This document shows, one piece after another, positions 22,545 to 32,163 of a stretch of DNA of 37,149 bases. Every line of letters starts with the position of its first letter. Position 1 is the stretch's first letter. Location: assembly GCA_949286525.1 (NCBI GenBank), contig CASECT010000170.1, positions 1 through 37,149 of the forward strand, given 5' to 3'. The stretch is from an uncultured Eubacteriales bacterium. GTDB taxonomy: Bacteria; Bacillota; Clostridia; Lachnospirales; Lachnospiraceae. A program made the translations under genes and the position numbers. Under the pieces are notes generated by a model, which did no database searches, was not told where the DNA came from, and was given only the letters and a program-made list of their open reading frames with translations.

Positions 22545-24428
22545 TCACACGATCCTCTTGAATTTCTTTTCCAGCTCCTGTCGGGTCATGGAGATGATGG
22601 TAGGTCTCCCATGGGGACAATGGTAGGGGTTGTCCAGAGAGAGAAGCTCCGTGATCAGTTCCTCGATCTCCGGACGGGAGAGCTGCTGGTTGCCCTTGAC
22701 CGCCGCTTTGCAGGACATGGAGGCCACCCGCTCCATGATCGTCTCGTAAGACCCTCTGGTTTTGATGCCGGAACACTCGGCCAGAACATCCAAAAACAGC
22801 TGTTTCGGATCCAGGGAGAACAGGTTGCCGGGGACGCCGCAGATGGCGTACTCTCTCCCTCCGAATTCCGAGAGCTCGAACCCCATCTCCTCCAACGCAT
22901 CGCTGCAGTTTTCAAGGGTCTCCTCCTCCTGGGCAGACAGGGTCACGACAATGGGGGGGCTTACCATCTGGGAGGTCATTTCCTTATCTTTCAAAAGGTT
23001 CATGGTACGCTCGTAGAGTACTTTCTCGTGGGCCGCGTGCTGGTCGATGATGTAGAGTTTCTGATCAAACTCCACCAGCCAGTAAGTGCCGAAGACCTGA
23101 CCGATAATCCGGTGGTTCTTTGCGCTTTCCGTGGAAAGGAACAATTCCTCCTGCACATAGGCAGGCGCGGGCGCGACCTCGGGCTCCCGTACCATAACAG
23201 TACCTTTGCCGTCAGCGGATTTCTTCTGATAAAATTCCCGATATTGAGGCTCATATGGAGAGGCCTTATGGACGGACGCCGCGATCTCCTCCTTCAGAGC
23301 CTGCAGGCGGGAGGCCTCAAAGGGTTCCGGGCCCTTTTGAGGCTTTTCCGGGTTTCCGGGGACTTGTACGTCTACCGCCGCAGGCGTAGGAACCGATTCG
23401 GATGGCTCGGAGATCTCCACCTGAGCGATATCCTCCCGCCGGGAAAGTCTGTGGGAAACCAGAAGGCAGAGGGCCTCCGCTACCGCCGGACCATCCTCGA
23501 TGCGTACCTCCTGTTTGGTGGGATGGACGTTGACGTCAATGCCGCCGGGGACAAAGTTCAGGTGCAGGGCACAGAAGGGATACTGGTGCTGCATCAGAAA
23601 TCCGTGATATCCGTCTTCCAGGCTCCTGGAGAGGAGAGCGCTCTTCACATATCTCCCGCCGATGAAGAAGTGCTCAAAATTTCGATTTCCTCTGGCCACC
23701 GCGGAAGTGCCGATAAATCCTTTGATGGAGAAATCTTCGGAATCCAGAGCCACATCCAGCACATTGGCCGCAATCTCCCTCCCGAACACCTGATAGATCA
23801 CATCTTTGAGACTTCCGCTGCCGGAAGTGGTCAGTTTCTCCTGTCCCTGGCTGATAAAGCGGAATGCGATTTCCGGGTGGGAAAGGGCCATGTGCTGCAT
23901 CAGTTCTAAGACGTAAGTACCTTCCGTATGGTTGGATTTGAGAAATTTCTTCCGGGCCGGGGTATTGTAGAACAGCTGGCGGACAAAAAAGGTAGAGCCG
24001 TCGGGAGCTCCGACCTCCTCCATGGAGATCTCCCGGCCCCCCTCGATCACATAACTGACTCCCAGCATCTGGTCCATCGGTTTCGTGATCAGTTCCACAT
24101 GGGCAACCGCGGCGATGCTGGAAAGGGCCTCCCCGCGAAATCCCAGAGAAGTGACACCGGCCAGATCTGAGGCGGAGGTAATTTTGCTTGTGGAATGGCG
24201 CAGAAAAGCCAGGGGAACCTGATCTTTCCGGATGCCGGAGCCGTTGTCCGTGATGCGTATCAGTGTACAGCCGCCGTCTTTGATCTCAACGGTAATGGCA
24301 GTGGCCCCGGCGTCGATGGCGTTTTCCACCAGCTCCTTTGCTACGGAACTGGGGCGTTCCACCACCTCTCCCGCTGCGATTTTGTCGATTGTCTCCTGGC
24401 TCAGCACCTGAATTTTGTTTGTTACCAT
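22545..24428 (-). CDS. mutL: DNA mismatch repair endonuclease MutL
   Basis: GHKL ATPase that links MutS mismatch recognition to strand incision. The N-terminal motifs are intact: Glu32 in KELVENAIDAGA, DNGSGI (61-66) and GFRGEAL (97-103). The C-terminal part has DQHAAHE...E, the metal-binding endonuclease motif of MutLs from species without MutH, plus the late CPHGRPT block. An extended variable linker (about 340-430) joins the two. It overlaps the mutS end by seven bases. Confidence 0.96.
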   Translation of the reverse strand: MVTNKIQVLSQETIDKIAAGEVVERPSSVAKELVENAIDAGATAITVEIKDGGCTLIRITDNGSGIRKDQVPLAFLRHSTSKITSASDLAGVTSLGFRGEALSSIAAVAHVELITKPMDQMLGVSYVIEGGREISMEEVGAPDGSTFFVRQLFYNTPARKKFLKSNHTEGTYVLELMQHMALSHPEIAFRFISQGQEKLTTSGSGSLKDVIYQVFGREIAANVLDVALDSEDFSIKGFIGTSAVARGNRNFEHFFIGGRYVKSALLSRSLEDGYHGFLMQHQYPFCALHLNFVPGGIDVNVHPTKQEVRIEDGPAVAEALCLLVSHRLSRREDIAQVEISEPSESVPTPAAVDVQVPGNPEKPQKGPEPFEASRLQALKEEIAASVHKASPYEPQYREFYQKKSADGKGTVMVREPEVAPAPAYVQEELFLSTESAKNHRIIGQVFGTYWLVEFDQKLYIIDQHAAHEKVLYERTMNLLKDKEMTSQMVSPPIVVTLSAQEEETLENCSDALEEMGFELSEFGGREYAICGVPGNLFSLDPKQLFLDVLAECSGIKTRGSYETIMERVASMSCKAAVKGNQQLSRPEIEELITELLSLDNPYHCPHGRPTIISMTRQELEKKFKRIV

Positions 24429-27067
24429 CGATTCCTCACTTTACTCTGCAGTTCGTCCAGTTTATTCAGAGCTTCCATGGGCGTGATATTGGTAATATCC
24501 AGCTCTTCCAGCTCCTTGATAATGTCGTCGTTTTTGACCGTGTCGAAAAGGGACATCTGTCCCAGATCCACCTCATCCAGCTTTTCCGGTTTTTTCGCGG
24601 TGTTATCGGCCGACTGGGAGGCAATGTTCTTCGCTGTCTCCACGATATCGTTGGTGCTCAGCTCCTCCACGATCTGCTTTGCACGCTCGATGACCATATC
24701 GGGCAGTCCCGCCAGTTTGGCCACCTGAATGCCGTAGCTCTTATCCGCCCCGCCGGGGATGATCTTGCGGAGAAAGACGATGTCGTCCCCGTTCTCCTTT
24801 ACGGCGATACAGTAGTTGTTGACGCCGTCCAGCTTTCCCTCCAGCTCCGTCAGTTCATGGTAGTGGGTGGCAAAGAGGGTCTTCGCTCCAAGAAGCTTCG
24901 GATCGCTGATGTACTCTACCACCGCCCAGGCGATGGACAGCCCGTCGAAGGTGCTGGTGCCCCGTCCAATCTCGTCGAGGATCAGAAGGGACTGGGAGGT
25001 GGCGTTGCGCAGAATGTTGGCAACTTCGTTCATCTCCACCATAAAGGTGCTCTGGCCCGAAGCCAGGTCATCCGACGCTCCCACACGGGTAAAAATCCGA
25101 TCTACAATACCGATGTTTGCTTCTTTTGCCGGCACGAAGCTTCCGATCTGAGCCATCAGAACGATCAGGGCCACCTGGCGCATGTAGGTGGATTTTCCGG
25201 CCATGTTCGGGCCGGTAATGATGGATACCCGATGTTTCTGGTTGTCAAGATAGACATCGTTTTCAATGAACATATCGTTTGGGATCATTTTCTCCACCAC
25301 CGGATGGCGGCCGCTCTTGATGTCAATGAGGCCCTTTTTGTTCATCTTCGGCTTGCAGTAGTGGTTCGTCTCCGCTACATATGCCAGGGAGAGGAAGACA
25401 TCCAGTTTTGCCACCGCCTTGGCGGTCCTCTGAATCCGTTCGATCTGGGAGGCGATATGTTCCCGAATCTGCCGAAAATACTCGTATTCCAGAGTGGTCA
25501 GCTTGTCTTCCGCTCCCAGTATCGTGTCTTCCAGTTCCTTGAGTTCAGGCGTAAAGTAGCGCTCCGCGTTGGCTAGGGTCTGCTTTCGGATAAAGTAATC
25601 CGGAACCAGATCTTTGTAGGAATTGGTAACCTCCAGATAATAGCCGAATACTTTATTGTACTTGACTTTCAGATTTTTGATTCCGGTTTTTTCCCGTTCC
25701 CTGATCTCCAGATCCGCGAGCCACTGTTTCCCCTTGGTCTTCGCGTCCCGGTAATGGTCGATATCCTCGGAATAACCGTCCTTGATGATATCTCCGTCCC
25801 TCACTGAAATGGGCGGATCCTCTGAGACGGCTGCGTCGATCAGGGCGTGAAGATCCTCCAAAGGATCCAGATCTTCACAGATCTGATGGAGCAGCTCTCC
25901 GCGATAGTCTTTGAGCAGACTTTTGATGGGGGGAAGCATGGCGATGGAGGTCTTAAAAGCCAGAAGGTCTCTGGGATTGGCTGTCTGATAGATGACCTTC
26001 GTCATGATCCGCTCCAGATCATAGATAGGATTTAAGTACTCCCGAAGCTCCTCCCGGGTAATCATCTGACGGTTGATCTCCTCGATGGCCTTGTGGCGCC
26101 GAATAATCTCATCGTAATCATTTAGAGGCTGCTCTATATAGCCGCGCAGCGTTCTGGCGCCCATGGCCGTCTTGGTCTTGTCCAGTACCCAGAGCAGAGA
26201 TCCCCGCTTCTGTTTTTCCCGAAGGGTCTCCACCAGCTCCAGATTGCGCCGGGTAGCGTGGTCCAGCATCATGTAATTGCCGTTGACGTAGGGGCGGATA
26301 TGGGCCATATGCTCCAGGGAAGATTTCTGGATCTCATAGAGGTATTTCAGGAGAGCTCCCGCGGCGATGGTCCCGATCTCAAACTCCCGCAGTCCGAGGC
26401 TTTCCAGGCTGTTGGTTTTAAAGTGCTTCAGGATCAGGTCCGTGGAGAGTTTCTCGTCAAAGTAAACCGCATCCAGGGAGGAGACCACCAGATGAAGCCG
26501 CTCCTTGATCTCGTCCAGCGGAAAACCGCTGACCAGAAGGGCCTCATTGCAGACGATCTCGGAGGGATTGTATTTGTAAATCTCGTCTAAGAGTTTCTTG
26601 GAATCCAGTTCGGTAACCAGGAAGTCCGCCGTAGTCACGTCGGCCACGGCGATACCGTATTTGTCGTCCACAAAGGCAATGCTCATAATGTAATTGTTTT
26701 TCGTCTCGTCCAGCGCCATATTGTCAATGTTGGTGCCGGGGGTCACGATGCGCACCACCTCGCGCCTGACCATTCCCTTGGCTTCCTTCGGATCCTCCAC
26801 CTGCTCGCAGATGGCCACCTTGTATCCTTTGTTGACCAGCCTGGAGAGGTAATTGTCCAGCGCGTGGTAGGGAATGCCGCACATGGGTGCCCGCTCTTCC
26901 ATACCGCAGCTCTTTCCCGTCAGGGTAAGTTCCAGCTCCCGGGAAACCAGAACCGCGTCGTCAAAAAACATCTCATAAAAATCGCCCAGCCGGTAAAACA
27001 AAATACAGCCGGGGTTCTCCTTTTTTGTCTGCAGATAATGCTGCATCATCGGTGTAAATTCTGCCAC
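24422..27067 (-). CDS. mutS: DNA mismatch repair protein MutS
   Basis: Recognises mismatches and small loops and signals to MutL through ATP binding. The mismatch-reading Phe30-x-Glu32 (GDFYEMF) is intact. The Walker A GPNMAGKSTYMRQ lies near residue 617, followed by the Walker B LDEIGRGTSTFDG. The C-terminal region includes a Ser/Thr/Asp/Lys-rich linker before a short helical end. The start is GTG with AGGA upstream; the 881-residue length is normal. Confidence 0.97.
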   Translation of the reverse strand: MAEFTPMMQHYLQTKKENPGCILFYRLGDFYEMFFDDAVLVSRELELTLTGKSCGMEERAPMCGIPYHALDNYLSRLVNKGYKVAICEQVEDPKEAKGMVRREVVRIVTPGTNIDNMALDETKNNYIMSIAFVDDKYGIAVADVTTADFLVTELDSKKLLDEIYKYNPSEIVCNEALLVSGFPLDEIKERLHLVVSSLDAVYFDEKLSTDLILKHFKTNSLESLGLREFEIGTIAAGALLKYLYEIQKSSLEHMAHIRPYVNGNYMMLDHATRRNLELVETLREKQKRGSLLWVLDKTKTAMGARTLRGYIEQPLNDYDEIIRRHKAIEEINRQMITREELREYLNPIYDLERIMTKVIYQTANPRDLLAFKTSIAMLPPIKSLLKDYRGELLHQICEDLDPLEDLHALIDAAVSEDPPISVRDGDIIKDGYSEDIDHYRDAKTKGKQWLADLEIREREKTGIKNLKVKYNKVFGYYLEVTNSYKDLVPDYFIRKQTLANAERYFTPELKELEDTILGAEDKLTTLEYEYFRQIREHIASQIERIQRTAKAVAKLDVFLSLAYVAETNHYCKPKMNKKGLIDIKSGRHPVVEKMIPNDMFIENDVYLDNQKHRVSIITGPNMAGKSTYMRQVALIVLMAQIGSFVPAKEANIGIVDRIFTRVGASDDLASGQSTFMVEMNEVANILRNATSQSLLILDEIGRGTSTFDGLSIAWAVVEYISDPKLLGAKTLFATHYHELTELEGKLDGVNNYCIAVKENGDDIVFLRKIIPGGADKSYGIQVAKLAGLPDMVIERAKQIVEELSTNDIVETAKNIASQSADNTAKKPEKLDEVDLGQMSLFDTVKNDDIIKELEELDITNITPMEALNKLDELQSKVRNRW

Positions 27068-27091
27068 GTTGTTTCCGTCCTGTTCTCTAAT

Positions 27092-28708
27092 CTAATCTTC
27101 TCTGATTTCGTATTTCTGTAAAATCTTTTCTGCTGTCTTCAGCCCGTCCATGGCTGCGGACATGATGCCGCCCGCGTAGCCGGCGCCCTCGCCGCATGGA
27201 TAGAGCCCTTCTATATTACTGTAAAAGCGCTCGTCGCGACAGATGCGCACCGGAGAGGAAGTCCTGCTCTCGATCCCTGAGAGGATCGCGTCGTCCCGGT
27301 CAAATCCCCGGATCTTTTTTGCGAAGAGCTCCATACCGGCAAGGAAGGACTCGTTGCACTCCTTCGGCAGAAGCTCCTGAAGGGGGCCAAAATCCGCGGC
27401 TCCCTTTGCCATGGATTCGAAGGAGCCGTAACCGGTGGAGACGCGCCCTTTTCGGAAGTCTCCGAAAAGCTGTTGGGGAATTTTTCCGCCGCAGAGTTGG
27501 AAAGCCCGTTCTTCCAGGCGGTGCTGATATCGCATGCCGCTTAAGGGATCGTTCTTGTCGAATTCCCGCTCTCCCACCGAAATGACAATGGCGCTGTTGG
27601 CGTTTGCCGAACCTCTGCCGGAATAACTCATACCGTTGACCACGAGGCGTCCCTCCTCCGATGAGGCGTTGACCACATAGCCTCCCGGACACATGCAAAA
27701 GGAGTAGACGCCTCTTCCGTTTTTCAGCTTTGTGGCCAGCTTGTAGGGAGCCGGAGGCAGATGCAGATCATCCGGCTGCAGGCCATACTGGCTCTCGTCA
27801 ATCATTTTCTGGGGATGCTCGATCCGGAATCCCACAGCGAAATCCTTTGCCGCCATATGAATACCCGCGCGCTGCAGCATCTGAAAGGTATCCCGCGCGC
27901 TGTGACCGATGGCCAGCACTCCGTCCTGACAGTGAAACATTTCCTCTCCCGCCCCAAAGCCCGCAAGGTGTCCATCCCGGATCACGAGCGCGTCCACACA
28001 GGTTTCAAAGCGCACCTGTCCGCCCAGACGACGGATTTCCTCCCGGATGCCGGAGACGATGCCGATCAGAAGATCCGTCCCGATATGAGGTTTCTGATCC
28101 CACAGAATGTGCTCCGGAGCGCCGAAGCGCACAAAGGATTCCAGGACAAAGCGGTTCCTGCCCTCCTTGTCCTTTACCAGCGTATTGAGTTTGCCGTCGG
28201 AAAAGGTTCCGGCGCCGCCCTCCCCGAACTGAACATTTGAGGAGGGATCCAGGATGCCCGTCTCCCAGAAGGCAGTCACGTCTTTCAGCCGCTGCTGCGC
28301 CGGCCGGCCCCGTTCGAGAAGTATCGGCCGCAAGCCGTGCAGTGCCAGAAGGTAACCGCAGAAAAGCCCAGCCGGGCCTGTTCCTACAATAACCGGAGAA
28401 GGAATATCCTTTCTGAGCGTTCCCTTTCGGAAAACTGTCGGCGAAAAGGCGTAGGCAACCGGGTTCGCCCGGGAGATGTTCGGTCGGTTTTTCCGGCGGT
28501 TTAAGATTCTCTCCTCCCTGTCGCCGCAGTCCACCCAAACGGTGCACACCGAAAAGAGCGCCGGCTTTTTCCTGGCGTCAATGGATTTCTTCCGTATATC
28601 GATGTGAAGGATGTCCGAAGGCCGGCAGCCCAGTTCTTTTGCGCAGGCAGTCAGAAGGGCCTCCTCTGGCGCGTCTACCGGCAGTTTTACCTGTTGTATC
28701 TGAATCAT
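27092..28708 (-). CDS. FAD-dependent dehydrogenase-like protein (COG2509 type)
   Basis: A 538-residue flavoprotein. A small N-terminal domain (about 1-95) precedes the Rossmann motif GTGPAG (about 109-114). The blocks NVQFGEGGAGTFSDGKL and YSFCMCPGG...V are typical of this large, uncharacterised group found in many Clostridia, and the end EGLYPCGEGAGYAGG is the usual second FAD contact. The open frame extends 23 codons upstream, but ATG at 28708 overlaps the preceding gene in ATGA fashion and gives the family N-terminus. The substrate is unknown. Confidence 0.88.
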   Translation of the reverse strand: MIQIQQVKLPVDAPEEALLTACAKELGCRPSDILHIDIRKKSIDARKKPALFSVCTVWVDCGDREERILNRRKNRPNISRANPVAYAFSPTVFRKGTLRKDIPSPVIVGTGPAGLFCGYLLALHGLRPILLERGRPAQQRLKDVTAFWETGILDPSSNVQFGEGGAGTFSDGKLNTLVKDKEGRNRFVLESFVRFGAPEHILWDQKPHIGTDLLIGIVSGIREEIRRLGGQVRFETCVDALVIRDGHLAGFGAGEEMFHCQDGVLAIGHSARDTFQMLQRAGIHMAAKDFAVGFRIEHPQKMIDESQYGLQPDDLHLPPAPYKLATKLKNGRGVYSFCMCPGGYVVNASSEEGRLVVNGMSYSGRGSANANSAIVISVGEREFDKNDPLSGMRYQHRLEERAFQLCGGKIPQQLFGDFRKGRVSTGYGSFESMAKGAADFGPLQELLPKECNESFLAGMELFAKKIRGFDRDDAILSGIESRTSSPVRICRDERFYSNIEGLYPCGEGAGYAGGIMSAAMDGLKTAEKILQKYEIRED

Positions 28709-29967
28709 TTGTTCTCCTGTCTGTTTGCGGCTGCCGCCGCATGATATCCTGCCACATATCCGCTGGACCAGGCCCACTGCAGATTGTAGCCGCCGCAGAT
28801 ACCGTCGATGTCCACCACTTCCCCGGCAAAATAGAGATTTTTACAGAGGCGGGATTCCATGGTTTCCGGGACAAGCTCATCCGTGGCGACGCCTCCTGCC
28901 GTGGTCTGGGCGAAGTCGTATCCTCTGGTTCCGATAACGGATATGGAAAAGGCCTTGATGGCCTTCATCAATCGTTTTGCGTCTTTATCTCCGAGACCGG
29001 TAAGTTCCTGATTTGGATGCAGGCCGGCCATCTGGCAGACACATCCGTGGAGCTTACGGTTGAGAAGCCCCACAAGAGCGTCCCCCACCGTCCGGTTTTT
29101 TGCTGTATGAAACATGCGGTTGGCAAGCATACGCTCCAGATTTGCCGAATTTTTCTCTGGAAAGAAATCCAGCTTTGCCTCCACGCGCTTTCCCTGATCC
29201 AGGGCCGTTGCGGCAAAACGGCTGACCTGAAAGACGGGAATGCCCGAGATGCCGTCCTTTGTCAGCTGGAGTTCTCCCACATCCTCACATTCCAGATGGC
29301 CGTCCACATAGAGGGACACGCGTCCTCTCGCCCGCACGCCAGCCCATTGGGAAAGAAATTTTCCCTTTGCGATAAGGGGAACCAGAGACGGATGGGTGGG
29401 GATGATTCTGTGACCGAAAGCTTTCGCGGCCCTCAGGCCAAAACCGTCGGAACCGGTTTTCGGCGCGGCCAGCCCTCCCGCCGCCACAATACATGCGGAG
29501 GCCGCATAGGTACTCTCCTCTGTAGCGATGAGGAAACGGCTTCTGTCTTTTCGAAGAGAAGTCACTCTCTGACCGCAGACCAGATGTACACCCAGCCGGC
29601 GGATCTCTGCCTCCAGAATTTCCTGCACAGCGGACGCCTGGCCGCTGTAGGGATAATAATAACCGTCGCGCACAAAGGGATAGATACCAAGCTCCGCAAA
29701 GAGGGACACCAGCGCGTCCCTGTCCAGCTGAGAAAATACCGGCATCACAAAAGCAGGGTTATCTCCCCGGTAAAAGGAAATCCCCTGTCTCTCGTTGGTA
29801 TAATTACATTTTCCGTTTCCGGTGGAAAGCAGTTTCTTCCCCGGCCGGTCATTCTGTTCCAGTAAAAGAACGGAGGCCTGACGCCTCGCCGCTGCCATCG
29901 CCGCCATCATGCCGGAAGCCCCGCCGCCGATGACAGCCACCTGGTAAACCTTATCCTCTGTACGCAT
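28705..29967 (-). CDS. HI0933/BaiN-family FAD-dependent oxidoreductase
   Basis: A 420-residue flavoprotein with an N-terminal dinucleotide motif VIGGGASGMMAA (about 12-23), the family hallmark LLSTGNGKCNYTN and a C-terminal FAD block FAGEVVDIDGICGGYNLQWA. The family includes BaiN, linked to bile acid reduction, but most members have no known substrate. ATG at 29967 is chosen because a promoter -10 lies at 29984-29989, so upstream in-frame starts would not be transcribed. It heads the operon leading to mutS and mutL. Confidence 0.88.
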   Translation of the reverse strand: MRTEDKVYQVAVIGGGASGMMAAMAAARRQASVLLLEQNDRPGKKLLSTGNGKCNYTNERQGISFYRGDNPAFVMPVFSQLDRDALVSLFAELGIYPFVRDGYYYPYSGQASAVQEILEAEIRRLGVHLVCGQRVTSLRKDRSRFLIATEESTYAASACIVAAGGLAAPKTGSDGFGLRAAKAFGHRIIPTHPSLVPLIAKGKFLSQWAGVRARGRVSLYVDGHLECEDVGELQLTKDGISGIPVFQVSRFAATALDQGKRVEAKLDFFPEKNSANLERMLANRMFHTAKNRTVGDALVGLLNRKLHGCVCQMAGLHPNQELTGLGDKDAKRLMKAIKAFSISVIGTRGYDFAQTTAGGVATDELVPETMESRLCKNLYFAGEVVDIDGICGGYNLQWAWSSGYVAGYHAAAAANRQENK

Positions 29968-29983
29968 ATTTTTCACCAGACAC

Positions 29984-30012
29984 ATTGTAGCACAAGGATT
30001 TGGCGAGGGCAA
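29984..30012 (-). promoter_or_regulatory. promoter of the flavoprotein-mutSL-miaA operon
   Basis: On the minus strand TTGCCC (30007-30012) and TACAAT (29984-29989) are spaced by 17 bases, giving a leader of only about 10 bases before the ATG at 29967. Confidence 0.55.
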
Positions 30013-30035
30013 GGAGGAACCTTCCCGTTACCGCG

Positions 30036-30422
30036 CTATGAAGAATGATTCTCAAGAAAGTCGTAGAGGGTTCGTTCGTCCGTAAAAGAAAGTCCCTGTT
30101 GAATCTGCTGTCTGGTCGTTTCGTCCAGCATGTCAAAGCGGATATCCGTATATGCGTAGAAGGTTTTGTCTTTGCCGTAGTAGACAGAGAGATAGCCGTC
30201 CTCCACCACAAGATAGTAGCGCTGTTCCTGACCTTCTCCGCTTGTGGGAAGAGCGGAAGAGGTATCCTTATCTTCTTTTTCATCCCTATCCTCTCGAATC
30301 AGAACAATTTCTTTCTCCGTCTCTTCGCGCTCTTCGGGAGCGGAGGCCATTCGAACAAGGATAATGCCTGCGGCAAATACCAGTATCAGTGCAAGAAAAA
30401 TGCAGATACGTTTTTTGTTCAT
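30036..30422 (-). CDS. small BofC-like membrane-anchored protein
   Basis: A 128-residue product with a basic N-terminus, one membrane segment (about 5-24), a charged linker (25-65, rich in E, D and K) and a C-terminal domain (about 69-126: YYLVVEDGYLSVYY through FTDERTLYDFLENHSS) resembling the BofC C-terminal domain. In Bacillus BofC modulates the sigma-K checkpoint during sporulation; here the function is unproven. The start is uncertain: ATG at 30422 or 30425 gives the clean signal anchor, while ATG at 30461 would overlap the flippase stop by four bases. It is the last gene before an independent promoter. Confidence 0.7.
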   Translation of the reverse strand: MNKKRICIFLALILVFAAGIILVRMASAPEEREETEKEIVLIREDRDEKEDKDTSSALPTSGEGQEQRYYLVVEDGYLSVYYGKDKTFYAYTDIRFDMLDETTRQQIQQGLSFTDERTLYDFLENHSS

Positions 30423-30463
30423 CATAATCATCACCAAAAACAGTATCTGCACTTTTTTCATAT

Positions 30464-32128
30464 TTATTTCATAAGACGCAGTTTTTTTGCAATATTTACC
30501 AGAAGATATCCCTTCGGGAACCGTTTGAGATCCTCCTCCGTCAACCCTTTCATCAGAAGCAGGGCTACAGCGTAAACTATTACGCCGATGAGGATAGAGA
30601 CGATGGTTGCCACTGCGTTGTATCCCAGCAGCAGGTCCAGCAGCCGGTAGCTTCCGAAGACAACCGCACCCATGACAGCGGAAGCCGCAATGGGAACCAG
30701 GTAAGTTTTTTTCAGGTTCTGACGCGTACCGCTGTAACGACGGACAGCTACTCCGTTTAAGACGCACATGCAAAGAGCATAGAAAGCGTTGGCGAGAACT
30801 ACTGCGAAAATATTCAGGCGGAAGAACAACATACATCCTACCAGGAAGACAATGTGAAGCACCAGTGCCACAGCCGCGTTTTTAACCGGTACCTTCAGCT
30901 GGTCAATTCCCTGCAGTAATCCGTTGGACAGAGTGGACAAAGAATAGAATACCACGGCGATGGCGCCAACCATCATCATCTGGCCGGACAGCGGATCTGT
31001 ATCGTTAAAGAGCAGTCTCATGATAGGCTGAGCTAAAACTGCCATTCCAACAGCACAGGGAATCGCGATGATCATGATAAAGCGGGTAGAAGAATGAATC
31101 TGGGATCGCACGCTCCTCTTCTCTCCCGCATGAAAGGAGGCTGTCAGGCTGGGAACGCAGGAGGCAGCCATAGCTGACGCAATGGAGACCGGCACGTTGA
31201 TCAGGACTTTATACTGACCGGTAAATACTCCCCACCATTCACTGATCTGGGTGGCGTCATAGCCCTGCAGATGGGCAATATTCTTGAAGATACCATTGTC
31301 AATGATGGAGCTTATATTGTAGATAGTGGTGCTGAGAAGAACGGGAATCGTCGTCATAATCAGCACTTTCATCATGACCCCAAAAGCCTCTTTTACCTTG
31401 GTTCTGTCTCTGCGCACCTTCCGAAGAAAACGTCTTCGAAAGGTAACAAAAATAAAGAAGATAAAAATCAGCGCCGTGGCGGCTCCCGCCAGAGTACCGG
31501 CTGTTCCGCCCGCTGCCCCGTAGGCGGCAGCGTAAGCATCCTCGTTCCCCAGAACAGCGCCTACCTTCGCACCGTAGGAAAACAGCAGCCAGGCAGCCAC
31601 CACACTTATCACCGCGTTCATGATCTGTTCGGCAATCTGGGAAATGGCGCTGGGCATCATGGTGTTAAGTCCCTGAAAGAAGCCCCGAAAGACGCCGACG
31701 ATGGCTACAATCAGAAGGGTGGGTGCCAGAACCTTCAGAGCGATGCTGCTTAAGGGCGTTTTCAGCAGGGTACCGGTAAAGAAATCCGCGCCGAAGTAGA
31801 CGATGGCCATAGCCGCGGTCCCACTGATGCCCGCAAAGAGCAGAGATCCCTTGAGAACCCGGTAGGCGTCCTTTGCCTGCCCCTTTGCCATCCTGGCAGC
31901 TACCATTTTTGAGACGGCCAGCGGAAGACTGTAGGAGGAAATCAGGAGAATAATGTTATAGATTTCATAGGCGGTACCATAGAAATCATTTCCTGTTTTT
32001 CCGATGATGGCCGTCAGCGGCACCCGATAGACCAGACCGATGATCCGGCTGATAATGGAAGCCGCCGCCAGTATGGTCCCCTGCAGCAGAAATCCTGTAT
32101 CGCTTTTTCTGGTATTTTTGTTGCTCAT
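30464..32128 (-). CDS. MOP-superfamily lipid flippase (YtgP/MurJ or SpoVB type)
   Basis: A 554-residue protein with about 14 membrane helices of the MVF/polysaccharide-transporter family. The N-terminal GTILAAASIISRIIGLVYR and the GNDFYGTAYEIYNI block match the YtgP/SpoVB group of Firmicutes, which flip lipid II or related lipid-linked wall precursors. The sequence alone does not say whether this is the vegetative (YtgP/MurJ) or sporulation (SpoVB) paralogue. It follows DUF3048 by 35 bases. Confidence 0.88.
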   Translation of the reverse strand: MSNKNTRKSDTGFLLQGTILAAASIISRIIGLVYRVPLTAIIGKTGNDFYGTAYEIYNIILLISSYSLPLAVSKMVAARMAKGQAKDAYRVLKGSLLFAGISGTAAMAIVYFGADFFTGTLLKTPLSSIALKVLAPTLLIVAIVGVFRGFFQGLNTMMPSAISQIAEQIMNAVISVVAAWLLFSYGAKVGAVLGNEDAYAAAYGAAGGTAGTLAGAATALIFIFFIFVTFRRRFLRKVRRDRTKVKEAFGVMMKVLIMTTIPVLLSTTIYNISSIIDNGIFKNIAHLQGYDATQISEWWGVFTGQYKVLINVPVSIASAMAASCVPSLTASFHAGEKRSVRSQIHSSTRFIMIIAIPCAVGMAVLAQPIMRLLFNDTDPLSGQMMMVGAIAVVFYSLSTLSNGLLQGIDQLKVPVKNAAVALVLHIVFLVGCMLFFRLNIFAVVLANAFYALCMCVLNGVAVRRYSGTRQNLKKTYLVPIAASAVMGAVVFGSYRLLDLLLGYNAVATIVSILIGVIVYAVALLLMKGLTEEDLKRFPKGYLLVNIAKKLRLMK

Positions 32129-32163
32129 GCGCTCTTCCTCTTCTCCTGTGGTAATTGCGTCGG

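Noticed and set aside
22347..23909. Long plus-strand open frame (520 codons) across the mutL/miaA region, and similar ones over PBP2 and the flavoprotein genes
   Set aside because: They are antisense shadows of strongly supported genes with conserved catalytic motifs, and show no family features.
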